Shown: positions 34,324-44,942 of the stretch, piece after piece
How positions within the stretch are numbered: the first letter of the stretch is position 1
Layout of the letters: each line of letters begins with the position of its first letter
Position numbers and translations under genes: made by a program
Assembly: GCA_037447655.1 (NCBI GenBank)
Contig: JBBHKE010002632.1
Coordinates: 1-64,000 of the forward strand
Length of the DNA stretch: 64,000 bases
Reading direction: 5' to 3'
Source of the DNA: Zygnema cylindricum
Taxonomy: Eukaryota; Streptophyta; Zygnematophyceae; Zygnematales; Zygnemataceae
The notes under the pieces: model-generated
What the model was told of the DNA's origin: nothing
What the model saw: the letters and a program-made list of their open reading frames with translations, nothing else
The model's database searches: none

Positions 34324-34600
34324 ATGGATAAAAATATGAGTTCAGAAGATGTTGATTTTATGAGGAACTTAGTGGGGACTCTTGATTTAAGGATAAATTT
34401 GGGGGGTAATGGTTTTGACATCTCTAATTGGTGTGATGCCATGCATGATGGTGTGCCTGTAAAAGGATTAGCATTTGGGTGTGTGTTACAGATTGGAGAC
34501 GGGGCTGACTATTTGAATTGCAAGAGGAAAATTGGATTTGGTGTGGATGTAAAAGAGATTAGGTGGATAAAATTTTTGTTCAAATTATGAAAAAGTGTGA
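34324..34600 (+). pseudogene. A6 RNase H fragment
   Basis: G-T-L-D-L-R-I-N-L-G-G and W-C-D-A-M-H-D-G-V-P correspond to the G-T-R-D-L-W-L-H-L-G-G and W-S-D-A-S-Y-G-D-A-P blocks of family A RNase H. The catalytic Glu block is lost. Confidence 0.65.
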
Positions 34601-34777
34601 TGCTAAATAAAGTGTGTGATCAACGAGATGCAATTTTTATTTCAGCTCATCTAATAGACATATTTGAATATGAGGTTGTTTACTTAAAGTTTTTTGCGAA
34701 GAAAAGAAAGAAGAAAAAGAAAAAAAAAATGTATTTGGTAGGAGTTGAAAGGAAAGTAAACTAGAAAAAAAGGGGAG

Positions 34778-35630
34778 TGTTGAAATGTATGTAATTTCTA
34801 GGTCTAAATAAAGGGAAAATTAATAAAGAGGAAGTCAGCAAAAGCTGCCTGCCTCTCGCTCCACTCTCACGCTCCACTCTCCAAACCCCCACACTTGTCG
34901 CAATGACTGTAGGTTAGAGTGACAACTAAAGCCATGATTGCCCATGCTGCCTATAGAGAGAGACATGCTGTAGTTTTTGATATATTTATCAAAATTGTCT
35001 TGACAGACCCACGATTTGATCTTCGTGCCTGCCGTCCGTCAAGAAACAAGTAGCCAGTAGCTTTATCATGTTGTTTATGACCTATGTTAAAATATGTAGG
35101 GTATGATAAACATATAAACATAAATAGTTAGACTAAGTCATTTCACGGCATAATAAGACATAGAAATAGTTTGTATTGTACGCACTACGAGTTATCTCGA
35201 AACACATATCGCGCATTTGTTTCAAATATGAATGAAATATCACGAATTTTTTTACATTGTCTGTACAGAAAGTACGAAGGTGCTTGTACTTTCGTGTATG
35301 GTACAGTCTTACGATTGGACAGTACCTCAGTACTAGGGAGCTTAGAGAGGGGTTTTAGGACTTAGAATAATTTTGCCAGGTAGTCGCCTCTCTCCCAGAG
35401 AGCATCTATATAAATAGGCAAACTTTGCCAGTTAATTACAACTCCTCCGGTGGACCGTTTTTAGTGATACTATTTGCTCCGCAATCAAGGGAGTATAAGC
35501 TACACAAAAAAGTAGTCAATCAGATTTTTTCCCTGCCAGAGTGGTTACATTTCTAAGGGAAAGTCAAAGTGGGTGAATGTGTCCAAAACTCATATTCTAA
35601 CTTAGCATTCTGTGGCAGAACTGAGCACAC
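34778..35630 (+). repeat. 3' LTR of A6
   Basis: Starts TGTTGAAATGTATG after AAAAAAAGGGGAG. It contains an antisense tRNA-like segment (35000-35075), GTAC-rich sequence, the inverted repeat CCTCTCTCCCAGAGAG (35390-35405) and the TATA-like TCTATATAAATAGG just after it. The end near 35630 is uncertain. The 120 bp up to 35749 hold nothing recognised. Confidence 0.65.
35000..35075 (-). other. tRNA-like segment antisense in LTR A (A6)
   Basis: The minus strand has GATCAAATC (35013-35021), a perfect GWTCRANNC B-box match, about 45 bp after an A-box-like stretch. It occupies the same LTR position as in A2 and the solo LTR at 44943. Confidence 0.35.
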
Positions 35631-35749
35631 AGAAAGTCGACTTATTTCAAAGGGGTAAAGTTGTATTGGGGTTATGATTTTGAAGGGGTCAATCATTTGG
35701 GTTTGTATCAATTTGGAGTCGGCACTAACTAAATAAGCTTCTTGATAGC

Positions 35750-36814
35750 TGGAACTCTAAGACCTCCCTAGGTCCTCAAAATGGACAGCGTGTAAAAAGC
35801 CTCTAGGATAACCCTAACCCCTTTGTGTTTCAGCAAGAATAACTACCACCCTTGCAAAAAAAAATTTGACCACCTCCACCCATGTGAAGGTAAGAGTCAT
35901 TTGAGTCGATAGCAAAAATAATATTTGAATTTGCTCCCCTGAGCAGTTAGTTATGGAGAGTCAAAGTTGAACTTTTTATATAGAGGCTCTCGGGGAGAGA
36001 GGGTCCTATCTAACAAATTTTTCTAAGTCCTATCTCTCTCTAAAACTCTATCTATTGATATATGACACCAATCATATTGCACTTCCGTACACAAAAGTAC
36101 AACTACCGATGTACTTTATGAACAGATATTTTACGACATGGCCTAAATGTCAACACGTGTTATATCCGGATTAGCTTCCTTAATCCCCAGAGATGCGACG
36201 ATCCAATGTTATTCTACAACGTGTCATTCGATGCAGCGATGACCAAAAACCGCGGAAATCCTCTTCCGCGATATTGGCATTTATTTCGGCCGTTCGATTA
36301 TATGCAGATTTCATCATAGCCGTAATAAATACCTGCGATGTATTCGTTTTGCTATCAAAACAAATGCGTGGTACTGGTGTCTTATCCGTACCTTAATCCA
36401 TACATTAACATAATTGAACATATGTATCTTGTAAATAGTTTTCGTTAATTAAATTTGTCAAAGTAGAAATATTTATTATATTATCAAACACTATATAATC
36501 TAACACTAGTCATAGACTAAATGGATAGAGCTACCCGTTATTGGCGACTTTAACGGCTAATAGATATCAAGATCAAATCTAGGGTCCGACAGCTTTACTA
36601 TAAGTAAATCAACTAATATACTACCGAAAATCAACTAATCTACTATCCGTAAATCTCAAGATAGCATAGGCAGCCATGGCTCTAGCTTCCTCTCCGACTT
36701 TCAGTGAGTGCAACAAGTGTGTGAGAGTTGGAGAGAGAAGTTAGAGATAGATTGCCTCGGCTTCTTTCTATTTAGACCTAGAAAATACTTAAAAGAGAAC
36801 CATCAATTTCTACA
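35750..36814 (-). repeat. 3' LTR of A2
   Basis: 1065 bp. The minus strand starts TGTAGAAATTGATGG after AATAAGGGGAG (36815-36825) and ends in ...GAGTTCCA. It contains the CTCTC/GAGAG inverted repeat (35986-36001) with TTATATAG beside it, and a plus-strand tRNA-like segment (36511-36590). Confidence 0.85.
36511..36590 (+). other. tRNA-like segment antisense in LTR A (A2)
   Basis: 'aatggatagagc' followed by GATCAAATC (36571-36579), a perfect B-box consensus, with spacing like a tRNA gene. It is antisense to the LTR. Confidence 0.4.
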
Positions 36815-36827
36815 CTCCCCTTATTTT

Positions 36828-37386
36828 CTAGTCAATCTTTAATTTTAGACCACACTTCTCCCTACAGAAAATTAGCTTAGGGGAAGGCACAGGTTTGGTC
36901 ATCATATCTGCTACCATCTCGCTATCTGGTCGGTACTCTAAACTGATTATTTTGTTTTCAACTTTCTCTCTAACAAAGCTGAGTCTAATGTCCATGTGTT
37001 TGGCTTTAAAATGGTGTTTAGGATTGGCAGAAATAGCGATTGCTGCCTGATTATCACAAAAAAAAAATTTGCACACCACTCTTAAGGTGACCAACCTCAC
37101 CAAGCAAAGACTTGACCCACATCAATTCTTTTACAGCAAAGCAAGAGGCCATATACTCAGCCTCCATGGTGGACTGAGCAATAACCTTTTGCTTTTTGCT
37201 ACTCCAACAATAAGCCCCATCACCCACATATAATACATATCCAGAAGTACATCTCCTCATCGGAGCATCACCATAACTGGCATCCCTCCATGTAGTGATG
37301 TTAGTATTCACCTCACCCAAATGCAACAATAGATCCCTAGTTCATATCAAATATCTAAAAACTCTCTTAGCTGCCTTCCAATCCCT
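36828..37386 (-). pseudogene. A2 RNase H
   Basis: Minus strand: R-D-A-S-Y-G-D-A (W-S-D changed), S-T-M-E-A-E-Y-M-A (about 37145-37175), C-D-N-Q-A-A-I-A-I (about 37035-37060, out of frame with the preceding part by a run of A) and M-V-A-D-M-M-T-K-P (about 36905). Three of the four acidic positions are visible. Confidence 0.8.
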
Positions 37387-38779
37387 CTATGTGGGAGCAT
37401 TTAGAGTTCTACTCAGTACTCGTACAGCTCCTGCTAAATCCGGCCGGATAAAATTCATAAAATAGATTAGGCTTCCCACAACTTGCCTGTAAGGAATAGT
37501 CTGCATGAACTTTTTTTCTTTAGGACTTAATTCCTTGATTAAGACTATGACTCCTTTATCCTCACTCCCCTCACTTCCCTTATTTAACTCTATTGGAGTT
37601 AAATAACTATTTGCTTTATCCATCTGAAATTTTTCCAACATGTTCCCTATTGGTTCCTTTTGATTCAATCTCAAAATCTTTTTTTCTCGGTCTCTTTCTA
37701 CTTGAACTCCCAAAATACATTTTGCTTCACTCATATCTTTCATTTCAAATCTCTTATTAAGATCGGTTTTCAGTTTATTAATTATTTCCATTGATTTACT
37801 TAAAACAAGCAAATCATCAACATAAATTGTAATAAATATAACACCTTCCTCATCTTCAATAACATAGTTTGAGTGATCTGAGTTGATCCACATATATTCC
37901 AGTACAAAACTCATCAAGCTTCTTATTCCACCGTCGACGCGCTTGTTTCAAACCTTAAAGGGATTTGATCAGACGGCATCACTTACTCTCCCCTCCTTCC
38001 CCCACAAATCCTTTGTGTTCTCGCATGAAGATCTCGTCTTACAATTCTCCATGCAAGAAGGATGTCTTGATGTCCATCTGGTGCACCTCCATGTCTTCCG
38101 CTGCTACCAGACTGAGAAGTATGCGGAAGGAGGGAAATTTGACGACCGTGGCAAAGGTTTCCTCGTAGTCAATTCCCTCCTTTTGTGTAAATCCCTTTGC
38201 CACAAATTGGGCCTTGTAGCGCTCAATCATGTTATCTAGGTTCGGTTTTAATTTGTAAACCCACTTACAACCGATTGGTTTTCGGTTAGGTGGACAATCC
38301 ACTAGCTCCCAAGTATCGGTTGCCATAATTGAGGGCATCTCCTCATTAATAGCTTTCTTCCATCGGTTCCTTTCTTGACAAGTGATAACCTCTCCAAAAG
38401 TTAGAGGTACATCTCGATGAGATAGTTTTGTAACCTTGTTATTAACCTGTTTTTCCTGCAATCTTTTCCTACTTCTCCTTCCCCCCTCAAAATCTATGGC
38501 GGGAAAAGATGGTTCTCTTGATTTTTTTCGATTACTCTCGGCTTCTCCCCTGTCCCTTGATTCTGAATCAATTTCTACCTTGTCTTCCGCTTCCGGTAGA
38601 GTTGTCACTAGAGTTTCCGCAGCCAAGTCCTTTTGGGTCTGATTTTTACCTGCAAGAATGTCATCTTCTCTAAAACTTGGATAGTTAGGAAGCTCAAAGT
38701 CATCAGAATTTTCTGACGCAAATCTGATTTTTACTGACTTTGTATACTTGAAGTGATCCACAGACTTTCCTTCATCCAT
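37387..38779 (-). pseudogene. A2 linker and reverse transcriptase
   Basis: An uninterrupted 246-codon stretch (38039-38779) covers the acidic linker, F-E-G-G-R-R-S-R-K-R, the RT entry block and F-L-H-G-E-L. After a stop near 38038 and a frame change around 37930, a 176-codon stretch (37387-37917) carries an intact Y-V-D-D (37813-37824), the thumb block and S-L-I-Y-F-M-N-F-I-R-P-D. One or two lesions separate the halves. Confidence 0.88.
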
Positions 38780-40047
38780 AACTACTAGATGCTTTACTAA
38801 GATTATATCTTCCCTTTTTAGATCATAAACTCTATATCCTTTAACATCCTCATCATATCCTAATAAGTATCCTGGTTTCCTTTAGGATCCAGCTTTCAAT
38901 TAGACTGATCTATATCTAGACTGAACACTTGTCTCCCCAAAACCTTTAAGTGAGATATGTCTAGTTTCCGGCTTGTCGATCTCTCATAAGGTGTTTGACC
39001 TTGTATAGCTGAAGTAAGATCTCTATTTTTGAGGTAATTAGCATAGTTGATTGATTCTGCCCAAAACCTTTTTCCTATCTTCTTATCCGACAACATACTT
39101 CTAGCACTATCACTTAGTGTCCTATTTAATCTTTCAGCTACCACATTCTGTCCTGTATTTCTCGAACTGTCTTTTGGTGTTAGAATCCATCTTCCCTCAG
39201 AAAATCCTAAATTATGTTAGAAGTATATTCTCTACCATTGTCACTCTTACTATCTTGATTGGAGTTTCATAGAGTTTTTCGCTCCATGCTTTATATTGTC
39301 TAAAACAATCTTGAGCTTCTGACATGTTTTTCAAAAAATACACCTTAGAATACCGAAACGAATCATCAGTGATAGTTATCATTTATATCTTCCCCCTGGT
39401 GAAGGCACATTGGTCGGTCCTCAAATATCAGTGTGTACTAAATCTATAATTGTTTCTCCCTTATAGGTGGTTGTTTTAAGAAAGGGTAATCTGTGTGCTT
39501 TACCTTGAGCACATCCACTACAATCACTTAGATTCTCACTCTTACCGAACTAAATCCCTTCCACCACTCCCATCTTTTTCATCTCTCTTAACTTATCTAG
39601 ATTCACATGCCCAAGCCTCTTATTCCACATCAAAATTTCATGAACACCAACATAATAAAGTTTCTTCTTTTCATTGTTTAAAATCAGCCTAAACATCCCT
39701 TGTCTACCTTTTTCAGTAGTGAAATAGACTTCCTCCTCAAAACTAGCAGTAAAGACTCTTTTCTTAGTGCTAGTATCAAAACCCTTATCATCTTATACAG
39801 ACGTAGAGATGATATTTTTGTTCAGCTTTGGAATAAACAATACATTGGAGAATGTTAATATGGATGTCTTTCCTTCTATTAACACTTTCAGATCTACCGA
39901 TCCTATAAGAGTAGTAGTGACTATCCTCCCATCCCCGTACTCTATCTCTACGGTGGGAATCTTTCTTATCTTAGTGAACAAGTGTTTATCCTTACACATG
40001 TGCATGGAGGCACCTGAATATACAATTGAACTTGCTTCAACTTTCAA
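38780..40047 (-). pseudogene. A2 integrase and protease remnant
   Basis: Protease at 39793-40047 with the D-T-G-A-S motif changed to Y-S-G-A-S, so the catalytic Asp is lost. GAG-pre-integrase near 39600; the integrase core at 39190-39450 is broken by frame changes. The C-terminal block (38896-39144) has R-L-N-R-T-L-S-D-S and F-W-A-E-S-I-N-Y. Confidence 0.8.
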
Positions 40048-40570
40048 TCCAACGAAAGCACTCTGCTTTGTGGAATTTCTACCTCGTTTGTTGCTTCCAA
40101 CTCCTCATCCAATAGGAGCTCATGGTCCTCGTCTTTGGATTCCACCTCATGTACTTGTGTCACAAGGGCCTTTTTTTTTCTTCTTGGGGTTCCACGGGTC
40201 TGCCCCTCCTTTATCCGAAGCTCGGTTAGCTTAGTGCACTCCGCCATATTGTGCCTTGGTTTCTTACACAAATGACATAAACCCTTGGGAGCCCTTGGTT
40301 TGAACTCCTCTGTATGATTTTTGTTCTCCCCCCCTTTGTAATTTTTGACCGGTCTCCGGGAATCCTTCATCCTCCAATTAGTCCCAGGTGCCAAGGCTTG
40401 CCCACTATTTCCTCCCTTTCAGATCTCAATCGTATTCTCCCGAACGAGAAATATTCCTACCACTGAGTTCCATATCCACTTTTATTCCAGCAAGTCCTAC
40501 AAACGGTTGAAAGTGTTCTTGAACTCATCAGGTAACTTCATTTGTAAACACTTAACCTAATTAGGCTGCA
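40044..40570 (-). pseudogene. A2 gag, C-terminal half
   Basis: L-P-D-E-F-K-N-T near 40530, then a basic linker and an intact zinc knuckle C-H-L-C-K-K-P-R-H-N-M-A-E-C at about 40235-40280, followed by charged residues. Two stops lie at about 40420 and 40480. The N-terminal half is missing. Confidence 0.8.
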
Positions 40571-41009
40571 TTTTTTTTTTCACTCACTATTTTCCCTTAT
40601 CCTCCTTTTTTCTCTTTTCCTCCATGTTTTCTCCAAATATCCTTGTTGATTCCTCCTCTACCAAACACACGAGGTTAACTCTCTATGACAACTCCATGTC
40701 GGCATCGGCTAACGAATCTTGCTCAATGGAGTGGGACCCTAACGATGAGGTCTTTCTCATGGCCTAGAATCAAAGTGGCCAGGTCTTTTTCTCTCTCTCA
40801 ATCTCTCTCTCTCATTCTTCCCCTATCTTTCTCGGTTTTATTGCCTCTCTATCTCTCTTTTCCTCATCCCTTCTTTCTCTCTCTCCTTCTTTGCCTCTCT
40901 CTCTCTTTCACTGTGATTGTCTCAAGTTCTTGTTTTGATATTCCATCAATTGGTATGTTTTGGTGTTTTTAGGTTTTTAAGGTATTTTATGGTCTCCAAA
41001 TGTTTAACT
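40571..41009 (+). other. Pyrimidine-rich non-coding stretch
   Basis: Strong CT bias with CTCTCT runs between 40785 and 40915. It lies between the broken end of A2 and the target duplication of element C. No reading frame is convincing. Across the C insertion the sequence continues as 'taactttgttctctcc', so the empty site was probably non-coding or intronic. Confidence 0.5.
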
Positions 41010-41833
41010 TGTTGTCTTTTTGGAAAGGTTTCACTTCTCAGAGCAGCGCAGCTGCTATACACACAAAGCAGCGCAGCTCCTATACAGATAGAGCAGCGTA
41101 GCTGCTATACAGCAGAGCAACGCTGCAGCAGAGCATACAGAGTAGCCCAACTGCTATATAGCAGAGCAGCGCAGCAGCAGAGCAGCGCAGCAGCAGAGCA
41201 GCGCAACATCGTAGCAGTGCAGCAGCAGAGCAGCGCAGCAGCGAAGCTGCAACACAGGCAAGACAACGCAACCACGATTATATTTGATATGGTCCGTATG
41301 GACAACACAGCTTCTGATAATTTTAGTGTGATTCTGTACAGGATAAAGCAACTGCGATAGATACGATTCTAGTCAACTTAGTGGGGAACTCAGTGGTAAC
41401 TTAGTGAGTAACTCAGTGGTAGCTTAGTGATAACTCAGTGGTAGCTTGACAAATCAGTGGTAGCTTCGTGGTTTGATGTACCTCTCAGGTACACTGGTGT
41501 TTCCAGTTCAACATAAGTATAACACTTAGGACTCATAAAATATTATGTATCCAGACTTCCAAGTAGTAAAACTACACAGAGTTTTTTGGAAACTTCTGAG
41601 TATTATATCTTGAGTGTTGTGGAGTCAATTGTGCTGAAACTTTGGGAGTTATCACTTTTTATGTTACTCTATACTTTGATAGAGTTTTGTGAGGTTTTGA
41701 TACTTGTATAAGAATTGGTGAGCACTTGAGAAGAGTTGTTTGGTGGGATTCTTGATAGCTTCTAAGAGTGTTTCATATCTACTTCTACTAATATTGCTGC
41801 TCCTCCACCTGCACCGGTGGTTGTAGAACAACA
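41010..41833 (+). repeat. 5' LTR of C with minisatellites
   Basis: 824 bp, TGTTGTCTTT to GAACAACA. It contains a GCAGC/GAGCAGCGC-rich array (41038-41262) and a tandem array of about 22-bp ACTCAGTGGTA-type units (41377-41472). The gag start codon is ATA here (41775) but ATG in the 3' LTR. Confidence 0.92.
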
Positions 41834-41844
41834 CGTTATGGGCC
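41834..41844 (+). promoter_or_regulatory. Primer-binding site of C
   Basis: CGTTATGGGCC after the LTR-terminal CA. Ten of 11 bases match the B2 site. In frame it gives H-V-M-G-L-S-S. Confidence 0.65.
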
Positions 41845-42040
41845 TGTCATCAAAAATTCCTATCTTACGGGGATAAGTATGGTTACTGGGCGGATATAGT
41901 GGAGACACATTTTGAGAATGTCAATCTTTTAGATACCTTAGATGGTTCGCTGGATGAATCTGATCCGTCATGCTCTAAGAAAAATACGCAAGCTCGTTCT
42001 ATTCTGAAATTTTGTATATCTGAGGACTAAGCTATGTCTC

Positions 42041-42144
42041 AGATAAAAATGAAAAAGCAATTGATATCTGGAAATCAGTTAAAAGTGATTATAAAAAGGC
42101 CAATGTCAGGAAGAGCTTCTATTGGATGGAAAAATTTGGGACTA
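42041..42144 (+). repeat. 104-bp gag repeat, copy 1
   Basis: Nearly identical to 42801-42906, with one substitution and one 1-base indel. The two copies flank the foreign patch. Confidence 0.95.
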
Positions 42145-42800
42145 AGTGAGCAAGAAGGAGTCATAGTCTTAGACGAGGAATTATCTCCTGATGAACAGAA
42201 GTTCATGCAGACTATGCCTTACAGGCAAGTAGTGGGAAGTCTAATCTATTTTATGAATTGTACCCGACCGGATTTAGCTGCAGCAGTAGGAGTGCTGAGT
42301 AGAAGTCTAAATGCTCCCACTAAGAAGGATTAGGAGACAGCTAAGAGAGTCCTTAGATATTTGATAGGAACTAGGGATCTATGGTTGCATTTGGGTGGGG
42401 AGAATACTGACATCACTACTTGGAGTGATGCTAGTTATGGTGATGCTCCGATGAGGAGATGTACTTCAAGATATGTATTATATGTGGGTGATGGGGCTTG
42501 TTGTTGGAGCAGCAAACAGCAAAAGGTTATTGCTCAGTCCACCATGGAGGCTGAGTATATGGCCTCTTGCTCTGCTGTAAAAGAATTGATGTGGGTCAAG
42601 TCTTTGCTTCGTGAGCTTGGTCACCTTAAGAGTGGTGTGCTGAAATTTTTTTGTGGTAATCAGGCAAAAATCGCTATTTTTGCCAATCCTAAACATCATT
42701 TTAAAGCCAAACACATGGACATCAGACTCAGCTTTGTTAGAGAGAAAGTAGAAAACAAAATAATCAGTTTAGAGTATAGACCAGATAGTGAGATGGTAGC
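42145..42800 (+). mobile_element. Family A RT/RNase H patch inside C gag
   Basis: Codes F-M-Q-T-M-P-Y-R-Q-V-V-G-S (RT end), W-S-D-A-S-Y-G-D-A-P, S-T-M-E-A-E-Y-M-A, G-N-Q-A-K-I-A-I and S-E-M-V-A-D (RNase H). It is most like A2 (36890-37560) on the other strand. It joins gag directly at both ends: the right side gives one open 214-codon frame (42361-43005) that passes from RNase H into gag. There are no LTR ends or target duplication, so it is not a normal insertion. Confidence 0.85.
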
Positions 42801-42906
42801 AGATAAAAATGAAAAAGCAATTGATATCTGGAAATCACTTAAAAGTGATTATAAAAAGGCCAATGTCCAGGAAGAGCTTCTATTGGATGGAAAAATTTGG
42901 GACTAT
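42801..42906 (+). repeat. 104-bp gag repeat, copy 2
   Basis: Second copy of 42041-42144, directly following A-D of the RNase H patch. The junction word CAGATA is shared by both parents. Confidence 0.95.
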
Positions 42907-43413
42907 AAGTACACTTGCGGTACAATGGCTGAATATTCTAACAAGTTTCTTATCCTTGTAGATGCACATGCTTGTGCAGGTGGGGTGTTTCCTCCTTTTC
43001 AATAGGCAGCATTGCTCATGAGGGGTCTCCCTCGTAGTATGAAAGGAGCATCTGACATGCTCAAACAAAAAGATAAAGCTAGCTGGACTTTACAGTTAGC
43101 CATCAATATTTTACTAGAAGAGGAAACTACATCTAATATTCTCAATGTTGAGCAAGTAGAGGCTTTTTATTCAAACTTTGAGAGAAAAGGACAATTTAAT
43201 TAGCAAAGGAATCAGTTTAATCAGTTCAGACAGTTTAATCAAGGTGGAAATAGACAATCCAACAATGCATGCTTTTATTGTAGTGAGAGAGGTCATGGAT
43301 ACAAATTCTGTCCTAGGATTAAAAAAGCTAACAATACAGGTTTATACAGGCCGGGATGGCAACAAAGCCCGTTTTACAAAGGCTTCACGGGACCTACACC
43401 TCGTGGAAATGCA

Positions 43414-44887
43414 TTGTTTTCGGCTTCTTCGTCGCTCCAAGACGAGACTTTGACGGTTTCTACAGAGGATGATACGGATCTATTTGCCATGGCGGTTGCA
43501 ATGGAGGGCACGAAGGAGCCTGGATGGATAATGGATACAGGAGCGTCAGCCCACATGTGCTGGAACAAGGCCATCTTCAAAAATCTGAAAACAACGCCGG
43601 AGAAAAATATATATTATGCTTGTGGAATGAGTGTCCAGACTCTTGCTGTGGGTGATGTGTCCTTACTCGTTGATGTAGAAGGAAAAGCAATTGAAAGGAC
43701 TCTTCAGAATGTCTTATTTGTGCGTGACTTTAAGAAAAAAAAATTTTCTACGTCGTTGGTAGAGAGAAGAGGCTTTGAGGTTAATTTGAAAAATGGTCGG
43801 CAGGTTGACATTAAAAATGGCAAGGTTGCGGTTACAGGTACTAGAGATAGTAGCAAGATGTATCGCATGGATATGGCTAATACCAAGGAGAATGATGTTC
43901 TGAAATCTGTTATTTTGCACTCAGATGAGTTACGGCATAAAAGATTAGGCCATGTAAACTATGATAGTTTGAGGAAAATGGTCGTTGCTGGAAAAATAGA
44001 GGGTGTATAAATCACAAATGAGCCGGTCAAAACTTGTGATGGTTGCGTTTCAGGCAAAATCCACAGATTGCCATTTCCTAAAGAGTCTGAGCATCGGTCA
44101 ACGAAACTTTTACAACAAATTCATTCGGATCTCTTTGGTCCGGCGAAGGTTCCATCTGCCGAGGGGATAAAATATATGGTCACCTTCACAGATGATTTCT
44201 CCAGGTTTACAAAAGTTTACTTCATGAAAGAGAAGAGTGAAGTGTTCGGTCACTTCAAACACTATAAAGCATGGGCTGAAAAACATCATAATTCACCTAT
44301 TTTGGAGCTCAGATCGGACAATGGTGGTGAATATACATCAAAGGAATTTGAAACCATTTTACTCGAGGAAGGCATTAGTCATCTACTGACTGTTCCATTT
44401 TCACCGAAAATAAAATGGGTTGTCGGAGAGACTGAATAGAACTCTCACGGAGAGCTCTAGGTCAATGCTCGAAGATAAAAATGTAGATCCGAAATTCTTG
44501 GCTGAGGCTCTAAATTGTGCAGTTTATATTAAGAATAGGATAGGATCAAGAGAGGTAAATACTACTCCTTACGAGATATGGACAGGTAGCAAACCAGATG
44601 TTAGCCATTTCAAAGTCTTTGGTAGTCAATGTTTTATATTGGATACGTCTACAGATAGATGGAAAATGGAACCGAAGGGATTACCGGGTATTTTGTTAGG
44701 ATATGATGATCACTCAAAAGGTTATAAAGTCTTTGTGTTTGATAGGCAGAAAATAGTTGTAGCAAGGAACATCATTGTTAAACATGAACTAGACTCCATC
44801 GATTTATTTCAAATGACAGAGCAGCAAAGGCAACAAAAGGTACAGGAATATGTCATTTTAGATTGCATGCAAGAAATTGTCCTGTAG
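43414..44887 (+). pseudogene. C protease and integrase
   Basis: The protease keeps an intact D-T-G-A-S followed by A-H-M-C-W-N (about 43530-43565). The GAG-pre-integrase R-H-K-R-L-G-H-V-N-Y lies near 43930, followed by a TAA at about 44008. The integrase zinc and core region shows C-D-G-C-V-S-G-K, F-T-D-D-F-S-R-F (about 44185) and R-S-D-N-G-G-E-Y (about 44310). A frame change at about 44420 leads into E-R-L-N-R-T-L-T-E-S and the C-terminal D-V-S-H-F-K-V-F-G-S. Few lesions, so relatively well kept. Confidence 0.88.
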
Positions 44888-44942
44888 ATTCCACAAACTC
44901 CGGTGGTGACTCCGGAGTCTGACTCTCTCCAAGTTTATCAAC

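Larger units (their letters stand above)
33290..34777 (+). mobile_element. A6, family A deletion derivative
   Basis: Plus-strand gag (33290-34140) is followed directly by an RNase H fragment (34324-34600) and a purine tract (34765-34777); protease, integrase and RT are absent. The 5' end is hidden by family F and B2. The 3' LTR follows at 34778. Confidence 0.75.
35750..40570 (-). mobile_element. Copia element A2, 5'-truncated
   Basis: Minus-strand family A element with its 3' LTR (35750-36814), purine tract, RNase H, RT, integrase, protease and the C-terminal half of gag. It ends abruptly at about 40570, so the 5' LTR and gag start are missing. It is the best-preserved family A coding copy here. 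Confidence 0.88.
41775..43400 (+). pseudogene. C gag, split by a foreign patch
   Basis: The N-terminus lies in the LTR (I-S-T-S-T-N-I-A, originally ATG). A stop follows K-I-P-I-L-R-G. The gag body is interrupted at 42144 by a family A RT/RNase H segment and restarts at 42801 with 104 bp repeated. It then runs W-D-Y-K-Y-T-C-G-T-M-A-E-Y and on to an intact zinc knuckle C-F-Y-C-S-E-R-G-H-G-Y-K-F-C (43270-43311). Stops at about 43003 and 43201 break the second half. Confidence 0.85.

Noticed and set aside
40685-40972. 95-codon Ser/Leu-rich frame
   Set aside because: Produced by CT microsatellite sequence; no domain or homologue recognised.
41038-41262. CRISPR-like array
   Set aside because: Units are short, contiguous and irregular GCAGC words without spacers, in a eukaryotic LTR; a minisatellite.
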